64,000 bases of DNA, from positions 22,435,513 through 22,499,512 of the forward strand of contig CM042979.1 of assembly GCA_023678885.1 (NCBI GenBank), in the 5' to 3' direction. The position numbers were made by a program, and so were the translations under genes. The notes beneath the pieces were generated by a model, which saw only the letters and a program-made list of their open reading frames with translations, did no database searches and was not told the DNA's origin. Positions 22,291 through 32,213 of the stretch are shown piece by piece. Numbering within the stretch: position 1 is the stretch's first letter; every line of letters starts with the position of its first letter. This DNA is from Pogostemon cablin. Its lineage: Eukaryota > Streptophyta > Magnoliopsida > Lamiales > Lamiaceae.

Positions 22291-25200
22291 TCAGATCAAG
22301 GCATCATCAAAAATGACACACGCATTATCCGGCGACCTATAATGCTTCAACCGAAGCCCATTTGCCGCGATAACGTCTCTATCTTTGTCAATAAGCTCAA
22401 AACTCCCCCCTCCTAAGGCTCGATGAATCATGAACGGTCCCGTCCACTTAGACTTCAACTTGCCTGGAAAAAGCTTCAAACGAGAGTTAAAAAGTAGTAC
22501 CTCATCTCCTTGCTTGAACTCCTTGTATGAGATCTTAGAATCATGCCACCTTTTCATTCTTTCCTTATAAATCTCTGAATTCTTGTAAGCACGACTCCTA
22601 AACTCATCCAATTGATTCATGTGAGTTATCCTCAACTCCTTCACATCCTTAAGGGTCAAGTTCAAGCGTCGCAAAGCCCAAAACGCTTTGTGTTGAATCT
22701 CTACAGGTAAGTGGCACGGCTTTTCATAGATAATTTGATACGGTGACATATCTAACACCGTCTTGTAAGTGGTTCGGAACCCCCATAACACATCATCAAG
22801 CTTCATAGCCCAATCCTTTCTATTAGTTCCTACCACTTTCTCCAGAATCTGTTTGACTTGACGGTTGGAGACCTCTGCTTGCCCATTCGCTTGCGGATGA
22901 TAGGGTGTAGTAACCCTATGCTTAACACCATAATCCTTAAGCACCCTCTCAAGAAATTTATTGACGAAGTGGGAACCTCCATCACTAACTAGTGCTCTAG
23001 GAACTCCATAACGGGTAAAAATATGCTTCTTCAAGAAAGATAAAACAATTTTCGAGTCATTAACATGAGTAGGAATCGCTTCCACCCACTTTGAAATATA
23101 ATCCACCGCAAGAAGAATGTAGAGAAACCCATTCGACGGGGGAAAAGGCCCCATAAAATTGATCCCCCATACATCAAATATCTCCACAACTATGCTAGGC
23201 TGCATTGGCATCTCATCTCTCCTACCTATATTTCGCATGCGCTGACATCTATCGCAAGACGCCACATAGCTCTCACTATCTCTAAACAATGTAGGCCAAT
23301 AAAGAGCGAATTTAAGTACCTTAGCTGCAGTCTTTTGCGCTCCGAAATGCCCCCCATTTGGTTGTGCATGGCAGAACTCAAGCACACTCTCCATTTCCAT
23401 CTCGGGTACACATCTTCGGACAATAGAATCTGTACAAATCTTGTAAACAAACGGATCATACCATATAAATGCCTCAACTTCCCTCCAAAATTTCGCAAGT
23501 TGATATCGGTTGAGATCCCTTGGAATTTCTCCAATGACAATGTAATTAACATAATCCGCGTACCATGGATCCATACCTTGCGCTGCGACCACACACGCTC
23601 GCTCAGTTCCTTCAACAGCCACAGCCATGATCTTCTCATCAGGGAACATTTCTTCAATATACTCAAAAGAATTATCGCAATGCTCTCTAGTCTCCAACCT
23701 TGACAAGTGATCTGCCAACACATTTTCTGTTCCTTTCTTATACCGAATCTCCATGTCAAACTCCTGAAGTAGTAGAATCCACCTTATAATCATAGGCTTC
23801 GTCTCCTTCTTCTCCATCAAATACCGAATCGCTGAATGATCCGTATACACAATCGTCTTCATGCCAACCAAATACTGACGAAACTTATCGAATGCATACA
23901 CAACAGCCAAAAACTCCTTTTCAGTCACCGTATAATTCTTCTGTGCCGCATCGAAAGTCTTACTCGCGTAGTAAATGGCGCAGAACTTCTTCTCCCTTAG
24001 CTGCCCGAGCACCACACCCAGTGCTACATCACTTGCATCACACATAAGTACAAACGGTTGAGTCCAGTCCGGTGTGATCAAGATAGGGGCAGTAATAAGC
24101 GCCTCCTTCAAAACTTGAAAAGCTGTTAGACACTCATCATTAAACACAAAAGGAATATCCTTTTCAAGTAAATGAGATAAGGGCTTAGAGTATTTTGAGA
24201 AGTCTTTTATGAATCTCCTGTAAAAACCGGCATGTCCAAGGAAGGACTGCACTCCTCTTTCATTGGTCGGTGGTAGAAGCTTCTCAATTGCCACCACTTT
24301 AGCACGATCTACTTGTAATCCCTTGGCGGAAACATGATGCCCAAGAACAATCCCATCCTTCACCATGAAGTGGCACTTCTCCCAATTCAAGACAAGATTA
24401 GTTTCTTGACACCTCTTCAAAACAATAGCAAGGTTAGACAAACAAATATCAAAAGAAGAACCAAAAACTGAAAAATCGTCCATGAATACTTCCATGATCT
24501 TCTCTATCAAACCATCAAAAATCGCCATCATGCATCTCTGAAAAGTAGCAGACGCATTATACAATCCAAACGGCATCTTCCTAAAAGCAAAGGTCCCATA
24601 GGGGCAAGTAAAGTGGTCTTTTCTTGATCCTCGGGAGCAATCATGATTTGATTGTACCCCGAGTATCCATCCAAGAAACAACAAAACTCATACCCTGCAA
24701 GACGATCCAACATTTGATCCAAAAAAGGAAGAGGAAAATGGTCCTTACACGTGTTCTCATTTAATTTCCTGTAATCCACACATGTACGCCATCCCGTAGG
24801 AATCCTCGTGGCTATAGCTTCTCCATCCTCAGCTTTCACTACAGTCATGTCCCCTTTTTTAGCAACTACATGCAATGGACTCACATGGGGACTATCACTA
24901 ATAGGATATATAATTCCAGCATCCAACCACGTAAGGATTTGCTTCCTTATCACCTCTTGAATTGCGGGATTCACCCTACGCTGATTTTGAACACTTGCCT
25001 TGGCTTCATCCAACAACCTAATCCGATGCACACAATACGAAGGACTAATACCTTTCAAATCATCAAGTGACCACCTATTGCAGACTTGTACTTCCTTAAG
25101 ACATCTAATAACTCCTCTAGTTGATCCTCATTAAGGGAAGAAGATACAATTACCGGATATTGTGCATTATCACCAAGAAAAGCGTACTTCAAGTGTTCCG

Positions 25201-26113
25201 GCAATGGTTTCAACTCCTCTTTTCTTTCTTCCACTGGAGTGCTTTCGTTATCCAAAGGCAAGTACTTCCTGGTCCATTTGACTTCTTCCACCTTATTTCT
25301 TTCCAATGCAAATCTGTCATCACCCAAAGCAAGTAAGTTTTCAAGAAATTCAATACATACCTCGTTAGAAAGTCCGTCAAGCTCCGTAGTAGGATAAGTA
25401 AGAGACTCCATCAAACATGTCTCAAGAGGATCTTTTGACAAGATCAGAGACATATCCTCCTTCACAATCTCCTCCACCACGTCAATACTATAACACTGGG
25501 ACTCCATTGGCATCTTCATTGCTTTGTCCAAGTTGAAAAGTACTTCTTCTTTGTCTATTCGCAACTTTAGTTCTCCCATCCGAACATCTATCATAGCTCC
25601 AGCCGTAGCAAGGAATGGCCTCCCCAAGATTAAAGGAACATTATCCTTGTCATCATCCATTTCTAGTATAAGGAAATCCACGGGAAAGACTAGCTTCTCC
25701 ACCTTTACAAGAACATCTTCAACAATACCTTTCGGAAACATCATTGATCTATCTGCCAATTGGAGAGCAACAGTTGTTGGAGTCAGCTCCCCCAAACCAT
25801 GCTTCTGAAAGATGGACAATGGCATCAAATTGATGCTTGCCCCTAGATCGCACAAAGCTCGCCGTGCTGGCCCCTTCCCGATCTCACATAGAATAGTAAA
25901 GCTCCCCGGATCTTTCATCTTTGGTGGCAACTTCTTTTGAATAATTGAGTTACAATTCTCAGATAAGTTTACCGTTTCAACTCCGGTTAAGCTTCGCTTC
26001 TTCATCAATATGTCTTTAAGGAATCGAGAATAATATGGCATCTCCATGATTGCCTCTGAAAAAGGGATGTTCAAGCTTATCTTGTTCATTATCTCTGAAA
26101 ACTTCTTGAACTT
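22291..26113 (-). pseudogene. Athila-like pro-RT-RNase H-integrase of element A (gag missing)
   Basis: Three readable blocks joined by two 1-bp losses, at about 25073 and 24618. Block 1 (26089-25055) is the aspartic protease with the Athila-type active site DLGA and the flap-side segment LILGRPFLA. Block 2 (25058-24618) starts the RT ([21 protein letters not shown]). Block 3 (to 22291) has PFGLYNA, the catalytic FMDDF, RNase H (CDASD...TDHSAI) and integrase. Integrase keeps a zinc-finger-like CDRCQ, SDGG and a later E in NGQAEV, but its first catalytic Asp is Asn (WGINFMGP instead of WGIDFMGP). Homology with J stops at about 26113, so gag and the start of protease are deleted. These proteins would copy and insert the element. 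Confidence 0.92.
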
Positions 26114-26132
26114 CAGTTGGTAATTTCAAGTT

Positions 26133-26204
26133 GTCGTTGTAGTATAGTGGTAAGTATTACCGCCTGTCACGCGGGTGACCCGGGTTCGATCCCCGGCAAT
26201 GGCG
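26133..26204 (+). tRNA. Full-length tRNA-Asp(GTC)-like sequence fused to the PBS of element A
   Basis: 72 bases fold as a complete cloverleaf: acceptor GTCGTTG (26133-26139) with CAATGGC (26197-26203), anticodon GTC, A box TAGTATAGTGG and B box GGTTCGATCC. Compared with the plant tRNA-Asp as I know it, I see two changes. One is A for C at the top of the anticodon stem (an A.G mismatch). The other is T for C at 26200 in the acceptor, which is also present in the PBS of element B. CCA follows (26205-26207) but is part of the PBS. A run of six T lies at 26223-26228, which could end Pol III transcription. It may be a reverse-transcribed primer rather than a working gene. Confidence 0.75.
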
Positions 26205-26207
26205 CCA
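26190..26207 (-). other. Primer-binding site of element A (tRNA-Asp)
   Basis: On minus, TGGCGCCATTGCCGGGGA lies six bases from the 5' LTR end and complements the 3' 18 bases of tRNA-Asp. Unlike element B, the match to the tRNA continues on for its entire length. Confidence 0.85.
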
Positions 26208-27203
26208 AGAACTTGATAGGAGTTTTTTCAACACACAAATTAATCCTCAAGTATAAGGATATCAATTGTAGTCGCGAAGATGACCAAGTTACAATATCGA
26301 ACCCAAGGGACGGTTAAATATCAATTTTGTTATCTTCTAGTATATTTTAGACTATGTTTGGTAATTGTAAAGGTTTAATGGATAATAACTTCTAATCGAA
26401 ATAGCAAAAAGAAATAGTAAGAGTAGAGAAAAGTGAGTTGTGATCAATAAGAATAATAGGTAGTTCGTCGGGTCATCCAGTTTCACTAGCAATTCGTATT
26501 TTCATGTGATGGTGTCCGACTCTGCCCTGTGGTTTGCGGACGCATCACTAAACCATGCATATCTACTCTATAGACACAAGTAAACTTGCGTGTAACACGT
26601 GTGAATAACCTCGGAGCAAGAGATATACTTCACCCCCCTTTCTAGGTACTATCATAATCAATTATCTTCTACGTCTAGAATCTAACCCGATTTGATCTCC
26701 CTTTTTAGGTACTATAAAGTTATACTCTTCATCCTATTCATCAACCCGAATTTAATTCAATTCATGAATATTCATATAAGACGGTTCTAATAAGACTTCG
26801 GAATCCCTTCACTTAGAATTATAACAATAAACCCTGCTCAGTAGTGAACGCACTCAACCAATAACCATGTTATGTACTCAGACTCTACACAACGATCATT
26901 GATGCACAAAACGACTATGAGTATGGATTAAATATGTAATCTTATATAAAACAAACCACATGTAGTGTTGTACGGAGTTTTACACACGAAATACGAATTA
27001 CATCATGAAACTTTCATAACCCTAGAACTACCAAGGTGGTTCTAGCCCATGATTGATCTAGGAACAATCATGGTTAGATTGATCATTCTTACTTGAACCT
27101 TTAGCGAACCTCTGTCACAGCCCTCCGGATGGATCACCACCTCTACTCTTGTCTCTCTTATGATTGATGATCAAAAGCTCTCTTCATTCTCTGTATGAGC
27201 CTC

Positions 27204-27211
27204 CTTTTATA
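27204..27211 (-). promoter_or_regulatory. TATA box in the 5' LTR of element A
   Basis: TATAAAAG on minus, conserved in both LTRs of A and in the LTRs of J and B. It lies about 95 bp downstream of the nearest dyad word. Confidence 0.65.
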
Positions 27212-27305
27212 CTTGTAATCACGTCTCTAGGGCTTGGAATGGGCTTTCTAAGTGATCTCACGCGTTTCGGCCTTAAAAATCCGGATAAGGTAAGTTCTCG
27301 CGCAT

Positions 27306-27675
27306 AGGTTCGACCACGTCAAACAGGTCGAACAACTGGCCACAGGTCGAACCCCATGTCGAACCCCGCTACTGGAAGAATTCTGCACAGGTTCGACCTT
27401 CTGGACAGGTCGAACCACTTAGGCCTTGGTCGAACCCCAGGTCAAACCTCAACACTGGACAACTCCCGCTCCCGATTCGACCAATTGGCAAGTCAAACTC
27501 AAACGTTGTGGTCGAATCCTCTTTCCTGCGAACTGGTTCGACCATGATTCGACCTAATGGACAGGACGAACCACTCGAGTCGTGGTCGAATCCTCTTCTG
27601 CAAGCTCAGCAACGTTGGTTCGACCTGCTGGAGAGGTCGAACCCTCCTCCAACCAGGTCGAACCCACCTAATTCT
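27306..27675. repeat. Dyad-word array in the 5' LTR of element A
   Basis: Same array as 17275-17650. The core hairpin at 27617-27643 is intact (GGTTCGACCT, 7-nt loop GCTGGAG, AGGTCGAACC). Confidence 0.85.
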
Positions 27676-27886
27676 TGGGCGGTTCGCATGGCTTCGACTC
27701 CGTCTCTTCGATTCTTGGCTCTTTCACTCCATTTTTGCTAAGAAAACACTCAAATAGCTCCACTAACACCTGATTCATGCTAATTCACAATATATATAGG
27801 TTTTCCACCTATTTCCACATCAAAACTCTCCAAAACTAGCACAAAACATAGCGCCAAACTTGTGAATTTACACACTCATCAGTATC

Positions 27887-28150
27887 ACACTTTTAGTTCA
27901 GAGCTCCACACAAATACAGAAAAATTACATAAGTTGGACGTGCATTTTTTAGCATTCCTACACAAGTTGCACATTTTCCCCAACTTTGCACTTTTGATCC
28001 TTTTTCCACTTAAACTACAATAAAACACCTCAAACACACTTTTTTCTCATATATATCAAATATAAGATACTTGTGCTAATATATAACAACAATTTCTATG
28101 AAAAAAGCGTTAAATTGGACACTAAAATACGCTTATTTTCACTCTCATCA
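27887..28150 (-). mobile_element. 5' LTR of element B, right piece
   Basis: It continues the LTR broken at 16190 and matches 702-969 of the 3' LTR. It ends ACTCTCATCA at 28150. Element D follows immediately. Around the A insertion the two B LTRs also differ by an indel of some tens of bases. Confidence 0.85.
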
Positions 28151-29756
28151 GTACCTAGACATACGGTGCATCAAATAAATATATCAGTATCTAGAATAAT
28201 CATCGATTAAAGTGACGAATATTCATAACCACCTCTCTCCAAGATAGTCTTAGGACCTCTTAAATCAAAATGAATCATTTCCAACATATCATTGGCTCTA
28301 CACCCCTTTGCCTTAAAAAGTCTTTGATCATTTTCACTTTCAAGTAAGACTAGCAAGTCAGATAGTTTCCACATCCAATAAACCCAACGGTCCATTGGCT
28401 ATCTATCTTTGAATCCTTCTCAAGTTAATATAATTTAGTCTTAGATGCCAAAAGTATGTTTAGTTCATCTCTGAAGTTTCCTTTCTCTTACTAAGATTAG
28501 AAGATGCATTATTGATTACTATTCATTGCATCTGTGTGATAAACATGATTTAAGAGTGTACAAATTGCCCACCAATATACCACAATAGATTATAGCTCCA
28601 TCCTTCATTATAATGACCATGTCATTTAAATGAAATAGAGTATCCCTCCGTAAATACATAGAAACTGAGTCAAATTATTTTTATAAAAACGTACATAAAG
28701 ACAGTTTCTCAAAATCAAACATTTATTCTTATCATAAAATAAATAAATAACTCCCTCTGTAACAGTAACTACTTTTGTAGCATTACTCATGTCTACAGTA
28801 ATCTCATCATCACTTAGTTGTAGACACTTAGTGATTCCGGTATCTACACACAATTCACAACGTGTCAGTAAACGCCATCACTAATCATGCTTCAACACCT
28901 AGTGAATAAGATACTAACCTTGTTCACTCCTTCATGAAAATGGATTTCCTTCGCCTCATGTTTTGTCAGAAGTTTTCTACCGTATACAACCTTTTGTATT
29001 CCTAGTGGAGCTTGCTCAAAACATCTAGGCAAATTATGGAGAATAAAATTGACCTAGGTTTTACCCTTCAATTTCTACTCCAAGGGTTTCCAATTCATTC
29101 ATCAAGTTAACCATGACCTCTAGTCTTTCTAACTTATTCAAGTATCTGAAAAGTCGCATGAGATTGACCATCATATTTCTATGAACCTCTCACTTCTTCA
29201 CTAGAGACTTAAATAGGCATCAGAGGACATTCGTAGTGAGAACACATTTTTATTTCCTAAGCAGTAAGAATTAAAGCCAAGATTCTTTTCTAATCATCTA
29301 TTTTGGACTAGTAAGTATTTTAGTTAACAACAAGTAAAATAAAAACCATCTGAAAATACAGAAAATCACCTAAATTAATACACTGATCAAATATTTGAAT
29401 TTAAAATTTATATTGATTCCCTTAAAATAGTATAAAATATATTCACCGACATCTCAAGCACCGTGAATTTGCATGCTACGATAGTGTGGACGTATACAAA
29501 CCCTAACATTTATAAGCGAAGGTTTTACCCATTAATTTCGTTTGTCAATTTAACCTTATGACAAACAATTAATAGTTGGTTCCTCTTTAACCATGCAAAA
29601 TAATAGCAATGACTCCGATGGGGATGATACATATTATTTGCACCTAAGTGTACACCATTATTTGATACTAAGTCTATTACCCAAGCTTTTGCCCCTTCAA
29701 ATGGAGAAGATCACAAGCGCCCAAATAATTTCCTATAATCATCTATTATAAATTTG

Positions 29757-29940
29757 TACTAGTGATCTGCAAATAAATTCGTCCGATGAGGAGGAAGGCA
29801 CTATTGCCAATGCGCAAGTTCATGAGCATCACATTACAAACAAATAATTATTTAAAGAAGTCTGTACCAGTGATCCACAAGTATACTCATCCGATGGGGA
29901 GGAAGGTACCATAGCCAACACGCAAGTATACTTACATCAC
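29757..29940. repeat. Two direct repeats in the leader of element D
   Basis: AGTGATCTGCAAATAAA and AGTGATCCACAAGTA begin two copies, each with a GGAGGAAGG core. They match the doubled unit of element C (6189-6373). Confidence 0.7.
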
Positions 29941-30169
29941 ATTACAAAACAATAATGGAGGTCGCAGGAATTATTAACCAATCCCTCTCCCACTTAGTTA
30001 TTTAACAAGAGGGTTTTTACATGCATATAATATTCGTTAATAAAATACGCAACCTAGCACGCTCCTATTATAGCACATAAGGCAGTAAATCGTAGAGAAT
30101 CATGCATACATATATAACAATAATTAGATATTCCATCAATTATAAACAGTTATATATTAGCAAATTCGA

Positions 30170-30710
30170 TTATTCGCCTCCAAGTACGAATGTGGGCAAC
30201 GCAGATGGGGATCGACCTGCACACCAACGAGCAAGCCCTGCAGGCCAATGTGCACAATCGACTGGCATCTAGCCCACCAACGAGCGCCATCCTTACGTCA
30301 CCTCACATGGCGGCCTACTCATCTCAACGCCCGATGAGATGCATGATACACGACAATGGGCTTCCCACTGAGTGCCCTTCGCACGTTCCCATTTGTCAAC
30401 GCTCAGCTACCCGCTTGCCAAGTGCATCCCTCATCCGTCGACCTGCTCGCCGATGTGAACTAGCGTACAGAATCATGCTCATTGTCGAGTATCATCTCAC
30501 AGCGTCAAGCTCTCCACCCAGCTATCTCAGAGCGATTATCGTCGTCTCTAGTATGATATTTCAAAGAAATTTTGTAAAAATTTTCCCACACGACGATCGA
30601 CGATACTGGATATTCCAGGCACAATTAAATTATACCAAAATCCTAATTCACACTTGTGATCCTATTCGAATAATAAATCACATATAGCATTATAAACCCT
30701 AGTTAAACTT
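30170..30710. other. GC-rich leader insert of element D, origin unknown
   Basis: It occupies the same place as 6600-8000 of C but has unrelated sequence. A plus-strand open frame of 165 codons (30190-30687) has no recognised domain and runs against the element. It could be captured DNA or a fast-evolving leader. Confidence 0.45.
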
Positions 30711-30749
30711 TTCACGTAGATACAAGAAATTGTCAACTCTAATACCAAA

Positions 30750-31963
30750 TGATGGTGATCGGATCTTATGGTCTACGTAATTCGTTCGGGTTCCATGCAT
30801 ATCTAACGCAGTGGAATAATAGAAAGTTTACCTTTCACCGAAGACAGGCGGAGAAGTCTGAATCAGCATAAATGATCTCGTGATATTTTAATATATTCCT
30901 ATGCCTCATCTAAACGTCGATGTAGGCGACGATCCTCTACGCGATCCCAATCGTAGTCTCCCTCATATCTCATATTTTCTCTTTTAATCTGATGGGAAAT
31001 CTGATTTCTCATCTAAAAGATTGAATTAGGTGTGTAATACTTTTCCAGAGACTGCTGGATGGCTTATTTATAGGCTACAGTAGGGACCAGGAGGAGAAAT
31101 TAGGGTTGGGCCTCCCATTGGCAGAGTTTAGCCCAATACTTATACTTAAGCCTAATAATAATCAATTTAATCCACTAAAGAATTATTATTGAACTGCCAC
31201 CATAATCCCAAATTACTTTATGGGCTCCTTCTTATTATGAGCCCGTTTAACTCCCCGTGTTTAAGATATACAATGCCCATTAATTAATTGAGTTACTGAC
31301 AACACAGTTAATCAATCTCTTTTTCCAAGAGTAGTACCACTCAACCTTATTATCGTGCCGGAATAAATCCACCTGCAGGGATAACATGGTAATCCTTATG
31401 AGCTCTTCAAGGGGACATCATCAGCCTAAATTATTAGGACACGGATTCCTTCTATAATCAATAGCACACCATAGAGACAACACTATCCCCAACTCACCGA
31501 GTATATTGTTTTAATAAATAAATCTCACTCATTGACAAATCAAAGAAATAAATATTGAATTACGTGTCGAAATTATTGTATAGGGATTAAGAGTACGAAC
31601 TTCAATAATAACAGAAGTCTAGTTCTTTTATATAGTCAGTATAAATTGAACAACCTCAAGCGGTCCTGCTCAATACACACAAGGTGCACAAGTGTAATTT
31701 TATAGTCAAGACAAATTAATACCAAATCACACTACAACCATTCCGATAGATGTCCCCGTCTATCTCAGTTGTGAGCATTATGTTTATACTTTATAAGGAG
31801 CTGATAATATGATCTTTCGTACGACACCGCACACTATATTATCTATAATATAAAGTAAATGGACTATTGCATCGACATGCATCATTTGATCAATGATTCT
31901 CATTTCAAATATTGTTATAACATTGTTCATACTAAAACTAAGGTTTTAGTATACAATCCAACA
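30750..31963 (-). mobile_element. 5' LTR of copia element D
   Basis: It starts TGATGGTGATC and ends CCAACA. A tRNA-iMet-type PBS (minus TTTGGTATTAGAGTTG) lies at 30734-30749. It belongs to the same LTR family as C, E, F and G. It is inserted in the LINE, whose frame resumes at 31964. The expected TSD copy ATACC is at 31964-31968, with its partner outside the window. Confidence 0.85.
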
Positions 31964-32213
31964 ATACCATCCTTCGTGTAGTGCCAAACCCAACGATCAC
32001 TAGATAGGGTGTTACGAATTGGTATGGACTTTATGAAGTTTGCTTCCTCCGCTTCAAACATCGAATCAATGAGTTCTCGATCCCATTTATCATGGCTTAG
32101 CTCTATAAGTTCATTGACAAGTTCCACAGTGTCGCCAAATAGTCTCAATGATTGCACCCTAAATGAGCTGTTCGCAACAACCCATGGATCTTGCCAAATT
32201 TTGATGTTACTCC
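31964..32213 (-). pseudogene. LINE, C-terminal piece
   Basis: Minus-strand frame 32157-31964 matches the region after RT in plant L1-type elements (SIPIRN...WVWHYTKDG). If solo LTR E and one TSD copy are removed, the LINE frame runs on from 33899 with a plausible GSNIKIWQDPW segment. The remaining 3' part lies beyond element D. Confidence 0.8.

Larger units (their letters stand above)
16191..27881 (-). mobile_element. Element A: complete-ended Athila-like retrotransposon lacking gag
   Basis: An 11.7-kb element with two LTRs of about 1667 bp (TGATAGG...ACTCATCA) and a perfect TSD, GTATC, at 16186-16190 and 27882-27886. It is inserted in the 5' LTR of element B. Order on minus: 5' LTR, tRNA-Asp-like sequence including the PBS, protease-RT-RNase H-integrase with two 1-bp frameshifts, hairpin with internal polypurine tract, dyad array, env-like pseudogene, spacer, polypurine tract, 3' LTR. 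I count about 45 LTR differences by eye (under 3 percent), so it is the youngest layer that can be dated here. It cannot move alone. Confidence 0.93.
26214..27881 (-). mobile_element. 5' LTR of element A
   Basis: 1668 bp, TGATAGG...ACTCATCA, flanked on the right by the TSD GTATC (27882-27886) and then by the rest of the B LTR. TATAAAAG at 27211-27204 suggests a U3 of about 670 bp. The dyad array lies upstream of it. Confidence 0.93.
1..28150 (-). mobile_element. Element B: Athila-like Ty3/gypsy LTR retrotransposon, split by nested insertions
   Basis: On the minus strand the order is 5' LTR (28150-27887 plus 16190-14514), primer-binding site, decayed gag, a small pro-tail remnant, a long 3' spacer, polypurine tract, and a 3' LTR that leaves the window at position 1. 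The LTRs begin TGATGAG and end CTCATCA. There is no reverse transcriptase or integrase, so B depends on another element or is dead. Three insertions sit in it: copia element C, solo LTR K and the whole of element A. B itself lies in copia element D, whose sequence resumes at 28151. The left half of D and the matching TSD are outside the window. Confidence 0.85.
28151..30749 (-). pseudogene. Internal remnant of copia element D
   Basis: Closely related to element C. The part next to B (28395-28207) encodes a GAG-pre-integrase-like stretch (GCRAND...HFDLRGP). A protease-like stretch (NKCLILRNCLYV) is at 28853-28626, and gag-like traces are at about 28930-29220. Integrase, RT and RNase H would lie beyond element B, outside the window. 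All frames are broken. Confidence 0.7.

Noticed and set aside
23226..23759. Second minus-strand frame of 177 codons within pol of element A
   Set aside because: It is an out-of-frame shadow of the RNase H and integrase coding sequence.
30190..30687. Possible gene of 165 codons in the D leader
   Set aside because: Antisense to the element, no domain, and no similarity to the matching region of C.
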